A DNA stretch of 64,000 nt, taken from assembly GCF_900129405.1 (NCBI RefSeq), contig NZ_FQVQ01000004.1, forward strand, positions 179,886 to 243,885. The letters run 5' to 3'. The position numbers were made by a program, and so were the translations under genes. Below, piece by piece: positions 26,715 to 34,994 of this stretch (the stretch's first letter is position 1; every line of letters starts with the position of its first letter). The notes under the pieces are model-generated. The model was not told where the DNA came from. It ran no database searches and was given only the letters and a program-made list of their open reading frames with translations. The DNA comes from Flavobacterium fontis (lineage in GTDB: Bacteria; Bacteroidota; Bacteroidia; Flavobacteriales; Flavobacteriaceae).

Positions 26715-28046
26715 ATGAAGATAAAACACATACTTGGGAGTTTACTTTTCACCTTTTCCATCCAAGCACAAACGAATTCTACCAAAGTTCCTTTTGAAAA
26801 TTACAACCTCCGTTGGATCAACGGTCAAAATCGCCAACAAGATTTTCCCTTACAATTAAAAGACAAAAACGGGGAAACCATCGTTACGGGTGTCGTGTAT
26901 TTGGATGGGTATTTTAATTATAATTTTAACCGCCCTAAAGACAATACCCAAACGATTTCTGCGGTAACGGGTCGGGCCAACGAATTTAGCATTGCACTTG
27001 CAAGCATCGGATTGGAAACCAATTATAAAAACGCTATCGGTCGATTGTGGTTACAAACCGGAAGTATGCTGCATATTATTCAAGAAACGGATGGGTCTGT
27101 TGCTCGTGGACGCAATACAGGAACTGGGAATTTAAAATTTATTCGCGAAGCCGCAGCTGGTTATCACTTTGATGTAAATTATGGCTTGAATGTTGAAATG
27201 GGAATTTTTATGAGCTACATCGGACTGGAGAGCTATATTACCCAAGAAAATTGGAGCTACCAACGCAGTATGGTGTGCGACTTCACGCCGTTTTATTTTC
27301 AAGGGGCTCGTGTACAATATTTTCCAACCAAAAATTACCGCACCGAGTTGTGGCTCCTCAATGGATGGCAATCCTACAACAGCTGGAGCAAAAGTCCGGG
27401 GATCGGGAGTTCGAACTACTACCGACCTAACGAGAACATTCAGTTAGTCGCCAATTTCTATTTGGGTCGTGACAGTCGCAATCCCGATGGTAGTTTATCC
27501 GATGTGGTGCGCTTTCACCATGATAATAGTATTGTGTATCGCTATTATCATCCCGAAAATAAAAAACACGGAATTACCCAAGCCGCGTTTAGTTTGAATA
27601 ATCATTACGGTATTCAAAATGGCTCTGGTGTTTCAGGCAAATCCAATTTCATGACCGGAAGTTCGCTAGCCCACCGCATTTGGTGGAACGACAACCATTT
27701 GGCGTTAACCACTCGAGCCGATTATGTGACCAATCCCGGAAGTTATTTGGCCTTTACTCCCGCCCAAAGTAATAGTACTATGCCCAATGGTTATGAGTTA
27801 GCAATGGCCAATGGCGAAAAATTACGAATGTTTCAAACCAGTGCCACTTTGGATTGGATGCCTTCCGATGTTGTGACTTTCCGCTTGGAATACAACTACC
27901 GTCAGTCCAATGTGCCTTATTTTGCGGGCCGTGGTGGTACAACTTCGCCCACTGGATTTACCACAGACCCAATTACAGCGGACTGGAAAGCCGATTTGCG
28001 TAAACAAGAACATCGGGTAATCTTGGCGATGAACTTCCGTTTGTAA
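26715..28046 (+). CDS. Putative outer-membrane porin of the potassium locus
   Basis: The 443-residue product has a signal peptide (MKIKHILGSLLFTFSIQAQ) and then a full set of amphipathic strands ending in HRVILAMNFRL. It looks like the OmpL-like beta-barrel porin-2 family. Related porins often sit beside kdp genes in Bacteroidota, so an outer-membrane pore for potassium entry is plausible. It lies 40 bp after the small kup-coupled gene. Confidence 0.75.
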   Translation: MKIKHILGSLLFTFSIQAQTNSTKVPFENYNLRWINGQNRQQDFPLQLKDKNGETIVTGVVYLDGYFNYNFNRPKDNTQTISAVTGRANEFSIALASIGLETNYKNAIGRLWLQTGSMLHIIQETDGSVARGRNTGTGNLKFIREAAAGYHFDVNYGLNVEMGIFMSYIGLESYITQENWSYQRSMVCDFTPFYFQGARVQYFPTKNYRTELWLLNGWQSYNSWSKSPGIGSSNYYRPNENIQLVANFYLGRDSRNPDGSLSDVVRFHHDNSIVYRYYHPENKKHGITQAAFSLNNHYGIQNGSGVSGKSNFMTGSSLAHRIWWNDNHLALTTRADYVTNPGSYLAFTPAQSNSTMPNGYELAMANGEKLRMFQTSATLDWMPSDVVTFRLEYNYRQSNVPYFAGRGGTTSPTGFTTDPITADWKADLRKQEHRVILAMNFRL

Positions 28047-28088
28047 TACTAAAATGGTAAAGTCGGAGTTTCTATACATAAACCAACG

Positions 28089-28805
28089 ATGCAATTCCGA
28101 CTTTTACTTTTATGCCTGCCGTTGTGGATAAGCTGCCAAAATACGCCCACAACGCCAATAACGGTAGCCAAGGAAACTCCCGTAACTGACACCTTGCTTT
28201 TTCCAAAGTCCGCTGAAGGGAGCTATTCGCAACAAAAGAAAGTGGTGCAAGACATGAGAAAGGGGCTACGTCCTTCGGACTCCAACAACGAAACCTCTCG
28301 GGTTTTTACGGCCATAATGGTGCAGCACCTCATTCCGCATTGGATTGGAACACCTTGGTCTTTTGAAGGTCATCCCGAGCAACCCGGAACGCAACCGGTA
28401 GCATGTAGCTATTTTGTTGCCACAGTGCTTCGTGATGCAGGTGTGGTAAGCAATCGCTATCGAATGGCACAATTGGGTCCCGAAGATGAGGCGCGCTATT
28501 TGAGTGAAAAAGACGCTATTCTTACCCTATCTTTTTCTGATGTGGATTCAGGAAAAAAACTACTCGCCGAAAAAATTCCCGAAGGCATTCATTTCATCGG
28601 ATTTGGCGACCTACACGTTGGATTTATTTACCGCAAGGGCAATCAAATGGTTTTTATTCATTCGTATTACAAAGACAAGATCGGAGTGATTATTGACCCT
28701 GTAGAAAACTCGCCTTTATGGGAGATTTGCCGCCGTTTTTATGTCTATCCGTTATCGGGGAATACTCCTTTTTTACAACGATGGAAAACAAAAAAAGCGG
28801 CTTAA
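28089..28805 (+). CDS. Lipoprotein with divergent papain-like (NlpC/P60-like) domain
   Basis: The 238-residue protein has a lipobox (LPLWISC, Cys16), so it should be lipid-anchored. Cys106 in PVACSYFVATVLRDAG, His176 in DLHVGFI and His191 in VFIHSYY have the order and spacing of the NlpC/P60 Cys-His-His site, though the usual DCSG motif is replaced by ACSY. A murein peptidase or amidase is the best guess. It ends inside a terminator shared with the convergent proline dehydrogenase gene. Confidence 0.6.
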   Translation: MQFRLLLLCLPLWISCQNTPTTPITVAKETPVTDTLLFPKSAEGSYSQQKKVVQDMRKGLRPSDSNNETSRVFTAIMVQHLIPHWIGTPWSFEGHPEQPGTQPVACSYFVATVLRDAGVVSNRYRMAQLGPEDEARYLSEKDAILTLSFSDVDSGKKLLAEKIPEGIHFIGFGDLHVGFIYRKGNQMVFIHSYYKDKIGVIIDPVENSPLWEICRRFYVYPLSGNTPFLQRWKTKKAA

Positions 28806-28817
28806 AAAAACCGCTTT
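28794..28817. terminator. Bidirectional terminator
   Basis: AAAGCGG (28794-28800) and CCGCTTT (28811-28817) pair around an A-rich loop. The stop codon of the lipoprotein gene lies in the loop. On the minus strand the loop gives a T-run only inside the hairpin, so efficiency is uncertain. Confidence 0.6.
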
Positions 28818-28830
28818 ATCTAATCGTATG

Positions 28831-30003
28831 TTATTTATCTAATTTTCGGCGTTCACGTTCGGTCTTCAACAGATTCAACTCCCGACTTGTTTGTCCCGCC
28901 ACTGAGGTATTCTCTTCAGCACGACGAATCAAATAGGGCATCACGTCGCGAACGGGGCCAAAAGGCAGATATTTTGCCACATTATACCCGTGTGCTGCCA
29001 GATTGTAACTGATATTATCACTCATGCCATACAATTGACCAAACCAAATACGAGGATCATTTTTGGCAATCCCTTTTTGTTCCATACAGGCCATGAGTTT
29101 ATACGAACTTTCTTCATTGTGGGTTCCAGCAAAAATCGCCATACGCTCCAAATGCGTCATCATATAGTCTACAGCAGTATCATAATTGGCATCGGTAGCC
29201 GCTTTATCCCTACAAATTGGCGTTGGATAGCCGTGCTGTTGCGCTCGATCGTTTTCTTTTTCCATGTAGGCGCCTCGCACCAACTTCATTCCAATGTAAA
29301 ACCCATCAGTTTCTGCTTTGGCATGCAATTGTTTTAAATAGTCCATACGATCCCAGCGGTATAATTGCAAGGTATTGAAGACGATGGCTTTCTTTTGGTT
29401 ATAGCGACGCATCATTTCTTCGACAATCGCATCGGCGGCATCTTGCATCCAACTTTCTTCGGCGTCAATCAATAAGGCGACATCTTTCTCATGGGCCGTT
29501 TTACAAATGATATCGAATCGCTCTTGCACGCGACTCCATTCAGCACGTTCAGCTTCGGTGAGCGGATGTTTTAACCCCACTTTTTCATACAAAGCGATAC
29601 GACCCAAACCCGTAGGTTTAAATACGGCAAATGGAATAGCTTGGCGTTCTTTGGCGAAATCAACGGTTTTCAACGTCATGTTCAACGCGGCATCAAATTG
29701 AGCTTCTTCCTCTTTTCCCTCGACAGAATAATCCAATACGGATGAAACGCCTTTGGTAAACATTTTGTCGACCACAGAAAGGCAATCAACTTCGGTAGTG
29801 CCGCCGCAGAAATGATCAAAAACCGTCGCGCGAATCAATCCTTCTACCGGCAAATGAGCCTTGATGGCAAAATTGGTAACCGCTGTTCCAATGCGAACTA
29901 AGGGTTCACTAGCGATCATTTTAAACAAAAAATAAGCCCGATCCAATTCGGTGTCGGTCTTCAAACTGAAGGCAACTTCTGTATTGTTAAATATCTTTTC
30001 CAT
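28831..30003 (-). CDS. Proline dehydrogenase
   Basis: The 390-residue flavoenzyme oxidises proline to pyrroline-5-carboxylate. It is a monofunctional form of the PutA proline dehydrogenase barrel (FAVFKPTGLGR, LLIDAEESWMQDA, KLVRGAYMEKENDRA and AGTHNEESS are family motifs). The start MEKIFNNTEV is chosen because a promoter box lies just before it; a longer ORF start at 30099 would be upstream of that box. The partner dehydrogenase for the second step is not here. Confidence 0.93.
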   Translation of the reverse strand: MEKIFNNTEVAFSLKTDTELDRAYFLFKMIASEPLVRIGTAVTNFAIKAHLPVEGLIRATVFDHFCGGTTEVDCLSVVDKMFTKGVSSVLDYSVEGKEEEAQFDAALNMTLKTVDFAKERQAIPFAVFKPTGLGRIALYEKVGLKHPLTEAERAEWSRVQERFDIICKTAHEKDVALLIDAEESWMQDAADAIVEEMMRRYNQKKAIVFNTLQLYRWDRMDYLKQLHAKAETDGFYIGMKLVRGAYMEKENDRAQQHGYPTPICRDKAATDANYDTAVDYMMTHLERMAIFAGTHNEESSYKLMACMEQKGIAKNDPRIWFGQLYGMSDNISYNLAAHGYNVAKYLPFGPVRDVMPYLIRRAEENTSVAGQTSRELNLLKTERERRKLDK

Positions 30004-30020
30004 AGTGGTTTGAAAGTACA

Positions 30021-30028
30021 CAAATGTA
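30021..30028 (-). promoter_or_regulatory. -7 box for proline dehydrogenase
   Basis: On the minus strand TACATTTG matches TAnnTTTG and ends 17 bases before the start codon at 30003. A TTTG lies about 23 bases further upstream. Confidence 0.65.
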
Positions 30029-30063
30029 TCAATTTCTAAGTGAAAAAAAACCAAAAAATGGTG

Positions 30064-30071
30064 TATTTTTG
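30064..30071 (+). promoter_or_regulatory. -7 box for aroB
   Basis: TATTTTTG matches TAnnTTTG and ends 18 bases before the ATG at 30090, which supports that start over the upstream ATG at 30024. Confidence 0.6.
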
Positions 30072-30089
30072 GACTCAAAATTGACAATA

Positions 30090-31151
30090 ATGCAAGCAAT
30101 CATGGCTAATGGGTATCCCATTGAATTTAATGCTGCGGGATATTCCGCGCTGAATCAATACATTGCCCAAAAAAAATATTCAACCGTATTTGTATTGACT
30201 GACGCTCACAGCCATGAATACTGTGCACCTCACTTTTTATCGCTATTAGAAACGACAGCGCCGGTTGAAATTATAGAAATCGAACCGGGAGAATCGATGA
30301 AAACGATACAAACTTGTGTTGAATTATGGACCCTTCTCACCGAAATGGGTGCCGACCGGAAATCCTTGTTAATCAATTTGGGAGGTGGTGTGATCACCGA
30401 TTTAGGGGGATTTGTAGCGGCGACGTTCAAACGAGGGATTGACTTCATTCATATTCCCACAACCTTATTGGGTATGGTCGATGCTTCGATTGGCGGGAAA
30501 AATGGGGTAGATTTAGGGTTACTCAAAAATCAAGTGGGTGTCATCCACAATCCCAAACTTCTTCTGATTGACAGCACGTATTTACAAACGCTTCCCGCAC
30601 GACAAATGCGATCAGGCTTGGCAGAAATGTTCAAACACGGCTTGATTCACGATGCCCACTATTGGACACAATTGAGTCATTTGAGCGATTTGGATGTAAA
30701 CGACTTGGACGCTTTGATTCATCGTTCGGTCGCTATTAAAAATGAAATCGTTTCACAAGATCCGACCGAAAATGGAATTCGCAAAGCACTCAATTTTGGG
30801 CACACGTTGGGACATGCTATTGAAAGTCATTTTTTAAATTCAGACACGCCCCTATTGCACGGAGAAGCCATTGCGCTCGGAATGCTTATGGAGGCTTTTA
30901 TTTCGCACCAAAAAGGGTACCTTACAGCAGCTGATTTACAAGCGATAAAAACGGGGTTACAAACTATTTTTCCTCCTTTCACTATCACAGAGGAAGACCA
31001 ACAATATATACGTGAGTATTTGATTCACGACAAGAAAAATGAATACGGTCAAATTCAGTTTGCCTTGCTGGAAGGAATCGGTAAAACGCGCCTTCACGAA
31101 ACGGTTGAAAACGAATTAATTACAGCGGCTTTCGACTTCTTAAACAACTAA
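30090..31151 (+). CDS. aroB: 3-dehydroquinate synthase
   Basis: The 353-residue enzyme makes 3-dehydroquinate from DAHP, the second step of the shikimate pathway. The NAD-binding part has INLGGGVITDLGGFVA, and the zinc ligands are in SGLAEMFKHG, FGHTLGHAIES and LHGEAIALGM. Length agrees with the family. It is transcribed divergently from proline dehydrogenase. Confidence 0.95.
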   Translation: MQAIMANGYPIEFNAAGYSALNQYIAQKKYSTVFVLTDAHSHEYCAPHFLSLLETTAPVEIIEIEPGESMKTIQTCVELWTLLTEMGADRKSLLINLGGGVITDLGGFVAATFKRGIDFIHIPTTLLGMVDASIGGKNGVDLGLLKNQVGVIHNPKLLLIDSTYLQTLPARQMRSGLAEMFKHGLIHDAHYWTQLSHLSDLDVNDLDALIHRSVAIKNEIVSQDPTENGIRKALNFGHTLGHAIESHFLNSDTPLLHGEAIALGMLMEAFISHQKGYLTAADLQAIKTGLQTIFPPFTITEEDQQYIREYLIHDKKNEYGQIQFALLEGIGKTRLHETVENELITAAFDFLNN

Positions 31152-31170
31152 TATTTTTTTGTAAAAATAA

Positions 31171-31202
31171 TTGTAAATCGATTTTATTATTTTTTACATT
31201 TG
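31171..31202 (+). promoter_or_regulatory. Promoter upstream of the 57-residue ORF and speA
   Basis: TTG at 31171-31173, a 21-base spacer and TACATTTG at 31195-31202 fit the Bacteroidota consensus. The box ends 5 bases before an ATG. Confidence 0.7.
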
Positions 31203-31207
31203 CGGGG

Positions 31208-31381
31208 ATGAATAAAAATGTTAAAGCCACAGTAAATTCGCACCGTATCGACCTATGTAAATCGATACCTCAAGGTGCCGTTGCTTCCTTTTTTATTCCC
31301 AAATTCGACTGTTTTTTCCACATTCAACTTTCTGATTACACCATGGACCTATCGATTGTCTATGAAAATTTACGCGTTTGA
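31208..31381 (+). CDS. Small ORF (57 codons) upstream of speA
   Basis: An ORF starting MNKNVKATVNSHRIDLCKSI and ending DLSIVYENLRV follows directly after a good promoter and ends 64 bp before speA. It has only two Arg codons and no run of one residue, so a simple attenuation leader is unlikely. It may be a small protein, an upstream ORF that regulates speA, or chance. I do not recognise a family. The rest of the 294-bp gap is AT-rich. Confidence 0.45.
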   Translation: MNKNVKATVNSHRIDLCKSIPQGAVASFFIPKFDCFFHIQLSDYTMDLSIVYENLRV

Positions 31382-31445
31382 AAAATTAAAAACGTTTACT
31401 AAGCATTTGCATTTGTTTTTAATTTAATTTTTTTCAAACGGTAAA

Positions 31446-32846
31446 ATGAATACTAAATATTTCGACTTAATAAACCAAACCTTTTATTTTCCACAAGAAG
31501 AGTTTACACTGAACAAAGACACCCTTCTTTTTCACAACATCGACTTGATGAAGTTGGTAGAGGAATACGGCACTCCGCTTAAATTCACCTACCTGCCTCA
31601 AATTTCCAGCAACATTAACAAAGCCAAAGGTTGGTTTCGTAAAGGCATGGAAAAAATTGGGTACGAAGGAAAATACTACTATTGTTATTGTACCAAAAGT
31701 TCGCACTTCGAATTCATCATGAATGAAGCGTTCAAAAACAACATTCATATCGAAACGTCTTCTGCCATTGATATTAATATTGTAGAAAAGCTTTTGGAAA
31801 ATGGCAAAATCAACAAAAACACTTATGTAGTGTGCAACGGATTCAAGCGTGATGCGTATGTGGAAAATATTGCGCGCTTGATCAACAACGGTCATAATAA
31901 AACAATTCCTGTCATAGACAATTATGAGGAATTGGATTTGTTGCAAGAGCAAATCAAAGGAAAATTCAAAATAGGGATTCGCATTGCCGCCGAAGAAGAA
32001 CCAAAATTTGAGTTCTACACCTCGCGTCTCGGCATTGGATACAAGGATATTGTTCCTTTTTACCGTAAGCAAATTCAGGAAAATAAAAAAGTGGAGTTAA
32101 AAATGCTACACTTCTTTATCAATACCGGCATTCGCGATACGGCCTACTATTGGAATGAATTGCTCAAGTGTATGAAAGTGTATATTGCACTTAAAAAAGA
32201 ATGTCCTACCCTTGACAGCTTGAATATTGGCGGTGGATTCCCGATTAAGAATTCGCTGGCTTTCGAGTACGACTACCAATATATGGTTGACGAAATTTTG
32301 AATCAAATCAAAATTGCCTGTGACGATGCTGAGGTAGAAGTACCCCATATTTTCACCGAATTTGGTTCCTTTACCGTAGGCGAAAGCGGAGGTGCAATTT
32401 ACCAAGTCCTCTACCAAAAGAAACAAAACGACCGGGAAAATTGGAACATGATTGACAGCTCGTTTATTACCACCCTACCCGATACTTGGGCCATCAACAA
32501 ACGCTTTGTGATGTTGGCCGTCAACCGTTGGAATGATACATACGAACGTGTATTATTGGGAGGAATGACCTGCGATAGCGACGATTATTATAACTCCGAA
32601 CAACACATGAACGCGGTATATTTACCCAAATACAATAAGGAAAAGCCGCTGTACATTGGTTTCTTCAATACGGGCGCATACCAAGAGACGATTGGTGGTT
32701 TTGGCGGTTTACACCACTGTTTGATTCCGCAACCCAAACATATTCTGATCGATCGGGATGAAAATGGCATCATTGCCACAGAGGTCTTTTCACCCCAACA
32801 AACCTCCGATGATGTGTTGAAAATACTGGGGTACGATAAAAAATAA
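31446..32846 (+). CDS. speA: Biosynthetic arginine decarboxylase
   Basis: The 466-residue PLP enzyme decarboxylates arginine to agmatine, the start of polyamine synthesis. It has the fold-III barrel with YYYCYCTKSSHFEFIM (the Lys that binds PLP), LNIGGGFPIK and, near the end, MTCDSDD. It is shorter than the E. coli SpeA (about 658 residues), as in other Bacteroidota. No agmatinase or agmatine deiminase gene is near. The DHS-like gene follows after 75 bp. Confidence 0.88.
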   Translation: MNTKYFDLINQTFYFPQEEFTLNKDTLLFHNIDLMKLVEEYGTPLKFTYLPQISSNINKAKGWFRKGMEKIGYEGKYYYCYCTKSSHFEFIMNEAFKNNIHIETSSAIDINIVEKLLENGKINKNTYVVCNGFKRDAYVENIARLINNGHNKTIPVIDNYEELDLLQEQIKGKFKIGIRIAAEEEPKFEFYTSRLGIGYKDIVPFYRKQIQENKKVELKMLHFFINTGIRDTAYYWNELLKCMKVYIALKKECPTLDSLNIGGGFPIKNSLAFEYDYQYMVDEILNQIKIACDDAEVEVPHIFTEFGSFTVGESGGAIYQVLYQKKQNDRENWNMIDSSFITTLPDTWAINKRFVMLAVNRWNDTYERVLLGGMTCDSDDYYNSEQHMNAVYLPKYNKEKPLYIGFFNTGAYQETIGGFGGLHHCLIPQPKHILIDRDENGIIATEVFSPQQTSDDVLKILGYDKK

Positions 32847-32921
32847 ATTTTCGTTTGAAGTTTTAAAAAAATAGTTTTTCTTTGACCCCAAGCAAACCAT
32901 CACACCTAGAACAGCAATACT

Positions 32922-33896
32922 ATGAGTAAAGGGCCTATTAGTCAGTTTATTGAAAACAACTTCTTGCATTTTAATGCCGCAGCTTTAGTTGACGCTGCCA
33001 AGGGGTATGAAGCCCATTTGTTGGAAAACGGAAAAATGATGATCACCTTGGCGGGAGCGATGAGTACCGCAGAATTAGGTAAATCATTAGCCGAAATGAT
33101 CCGTCAAGATAAAGTGCACATCATTTCATGTACCGGAGCCAATTTGGAGGAAGACATCATGAACTTAGTGGCGCACAATTCGTACAAACGTGTCCCCAAC
33201 TACCGGGATTTGTCTCCCCAAGAGGAGTGGGATTTATTGGAAAACCACTACAACCGAGTCACAGATACTTGTATTCCTGAGGAAGAAGCTTTTCGCCGCT
33301 TACAGTCCCATTTGTTTGACATTTGGAACAAAGCCGACAAAAATAATGAACGTTATTTTCCGCATGAATTCATGTACCAAATGATTTTATCGGGGGATTT
33401 GGAGCAATACTATGAAATTGACCCAAAGAATTCATGGATGGTTGCTGCAGCTGAAAAAAACCTACCGATTGTTGTCCCCGGATGGGAAGATAGCACTATG
33501 GGGAACATTTTTGCTTCATATTGTATAAAAGGAGAATTTAAACCAACTACCATGAAAAGTGGGGTCGAATATATGATGTGGTTGGCCGATTGGTATACTA
33601 AAAACTGTGCTGGAAAAGGGGTTGGTTTCTTCCAAATTGGAGGTGGTATAGCGGGTGACTTCCCTATTTGTGTTGTTCCGATGTTGTATCAAGACATGGA
33701 AATGCACGACGTACCCTTCTGGAGTTATTTCTGCCAGATTTCTGACTCAACGACGAGTTACGGTTCCTATTCTGGAGCTGTGCCGAATGAAAAAATCACT
33801 TGGGGGAAATTGGATATCACAACTCCTAAATTTATTGTAGAATCTGATGCTACTATTGTTGCACCGCTTATCTTTGCTTACCTGTTAGATTTATAA
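32922..33896 (+). CDS. Deoxyhypusine synthase-like protein, probable homospermidine synthase
   Basis: The 324-residue protein belongs to the deoxyhypusine synthase fold (LAGAMSTAELGKSLAEMIR, ISCTGANLEEDIMNLV, FFQIGGGIAGDFPIC). Lys in KITWGKLD matches the catalytic lysine that forms the butylimine in the eukaryotic enzyme. Bacteria lack eIF5A, and homologues have been shown to make homospermidine, a main polyamine reported in Flavobacterium. The place next to speA supports a polyamine role; the exact product is inferred. Confidence 0.82.
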   Translation: MSKGPISQFIENNFLHFNAAALVDAAKGYEAHLLENGKMMITLAGAMSTAELGKSLAEMIRQDKVHIISCTGANLEEDIMNLVAHNSYKRVPNYRDLSPQEEWDLLENHYNRVTDTCIPEEEAFRRLQSHLFDIWNKADKNNERYFPHEFMYQMILSGDLEQYYEIDPKNSWMVAAAEKNLPIVVPGWEDSTMGNIFASYCIKGEFKPTTMKSGVEYMMWLADWYTKNCAGKGVGFFQIGGGIAGDFPICVVPMLYQDMEMHDVPFWSYFCQISDSTTSYGSYSGAVPNEKITWGKLDITTPKFIVESDATIVAPLIFAYLLDL

Positions 33897-33905
33897 AACC
33901 TACTT

Positions 33906-34328
33906 ATGAGACGAGTTATTGTTGATTACGCCAAACTAACCAGCGATATTTTGAACCTTTTGGTCGAAAAATTTCCTGATGGATATGATGATTCTGATAT
34001 CATTCGTTTTCGAAATGCCCAAAACGAATTGATTGAAGCCGTAGAAGTTCGTACAGAAGACACTATTTATTTGGTAAAAGTGAGTACCAAATTGGCTTCT
34101 CGTATGGAAAAATTTGAAGATGAAGAAGAAGATTTGGATGCTGTAATTGAACCCATTGCCCCTGTAAAAGGTGTCGATTTGGATGATGACGACATCGCTG
34201 GTGAGGATGACGATGAGGATGTTGATTTGTTAAAAGACAAAGGCGGCTCGGATGACGATGAAGATGACGATGAGGATGACGATTTTGAAGCTTCTGAAAG
34301 TTATGACGACGAAGAGGAAGACGAGTAG
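33906..34328 (+). CDS. Conserved hypothetical protein with a highly acidic tail
   Basis: The 140-residue protein has an ordered first 75 residues (MRRVIVDYAKLTSDILNLLV, IRFRNAQNELIEAVEVRTED) and then a tail almost entirely of Asp, Glu and Ser. Similar Flavobacterium proteins are often labelled as DNA primase, but no primase motif is present here. The acidic tail suggests binding to a basic partner. It starts 9 bp after the DHS-like gene. Confidence 0.75.
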   Translation: MRRVIVDYAKLTSDILNLLVEKFPDGYDDSDIIRFRNAQNELIEAVEVRTEDTIYLVKVSTKLASRMEKFEDEEEDLDAVIEPIAPVKGVDLDDDDIAGEDDDEDVDLLKDKGGSDDDEDDDEDDDFEASESYDDEEEDE

Positions 34329-34363
34329 TTCAAATTTTAATTATAAATTTTAAATTATAAATG

Positions 34364-34395
34364 AAATCCCGAGTAATCAGCACTCGGGATTTTTT
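34364..34395 (+). terminator. Rho-independent terminator
   Basis: AAATCCCGAGT and ACTCGGGATTT form an 11-bp stem with a short loop, followed by a T-run. It ends the speA to acidic-protein operon. Confidence 0.88.
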
Positions 34396-34435
34396 ATTAT
34401 GCTTCATTTATAATTTAAAATAATACAATTTAAAA

Positions 34436-34960
34436 TTACTCCTTGAGGTAGCGCTGCTGAAACACGTTAAGATGATGGTTTTGATGACCAATGATCATAA
34501 AACCTAGGGCTCGAACGGATACGGGATGACCGGAAGCGGTTCCCATTCGTTGCATTACTTCTTGGGAAAAGGATTTAAACAAACACAAGTTCGCTTGCCG
34601 TAAAGCTGTAAATTCCGTCAACAAATCCTGTATACTTCGGCGGTTGGCCTCGGCATTGGCTACATAAAAATCTTCATCAAAACCAGGAAAAGCCGTTTGA
34701 TCGTGGCGTGCAATACACAAAGCACGATAGGCAAAGACCCGCTCAGAATCCAAAAGATGTTGTAAAATGTCTTTAATTGTCCACTTTCCCTCGGCATAAC
34801 GGTAATCAAATTTATCCATGGGAATATCCCGTACAAAATGAATTAACCGATGAAGGGAAATTTCCAATTCTTCTACCAGTGTATATTCAGTAGCTACTTG
34901 GGCGAGGTAGCCTGCATAAAAATCAGCGTACTCTGAACGATCAACAGCGTTTATTCGCAT
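34436..34960 (-). CDS. DinB family protein
   Basis: The 174-residue protein is a four-helix bundle of the DinB superfamily. The three metal-binding histidines are likely in LQHLLDSERVFAYR and IIGHQNHHLNVFQQRY. Many members are metal-dependent thiol transferases (BstA/YfiT type), but the substrate cannot be told. It is the last gene of a minus-strand cluster after hom, separated by 34 bp. Confidence 0.85.
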   Translation of the reverse strand: MRINAVDRSEYADFYAGYLAQVATEYTLVEELEISLHRLIHFVRDIPMDKFDYRYAEGKWTIKDILQHLLDSERVFAYRALCIARHDQTAFPGFDEDFYVANAEANRRSIQDLLTEFTALRQANLCLFKSFSQEVMQRMGTASGHPVSVRALGFMIIGHQNHHLNVFQQRYLKE

Positions 34961-34994
34961 AGCAAGGGGTTTCTGTCAAAGATAATAATTTTAT

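Noticed and set aside
31467..32072. 201-codon ORF antisense to speA
   Set aside because: Shadow of speA codons; no recognisable domain.
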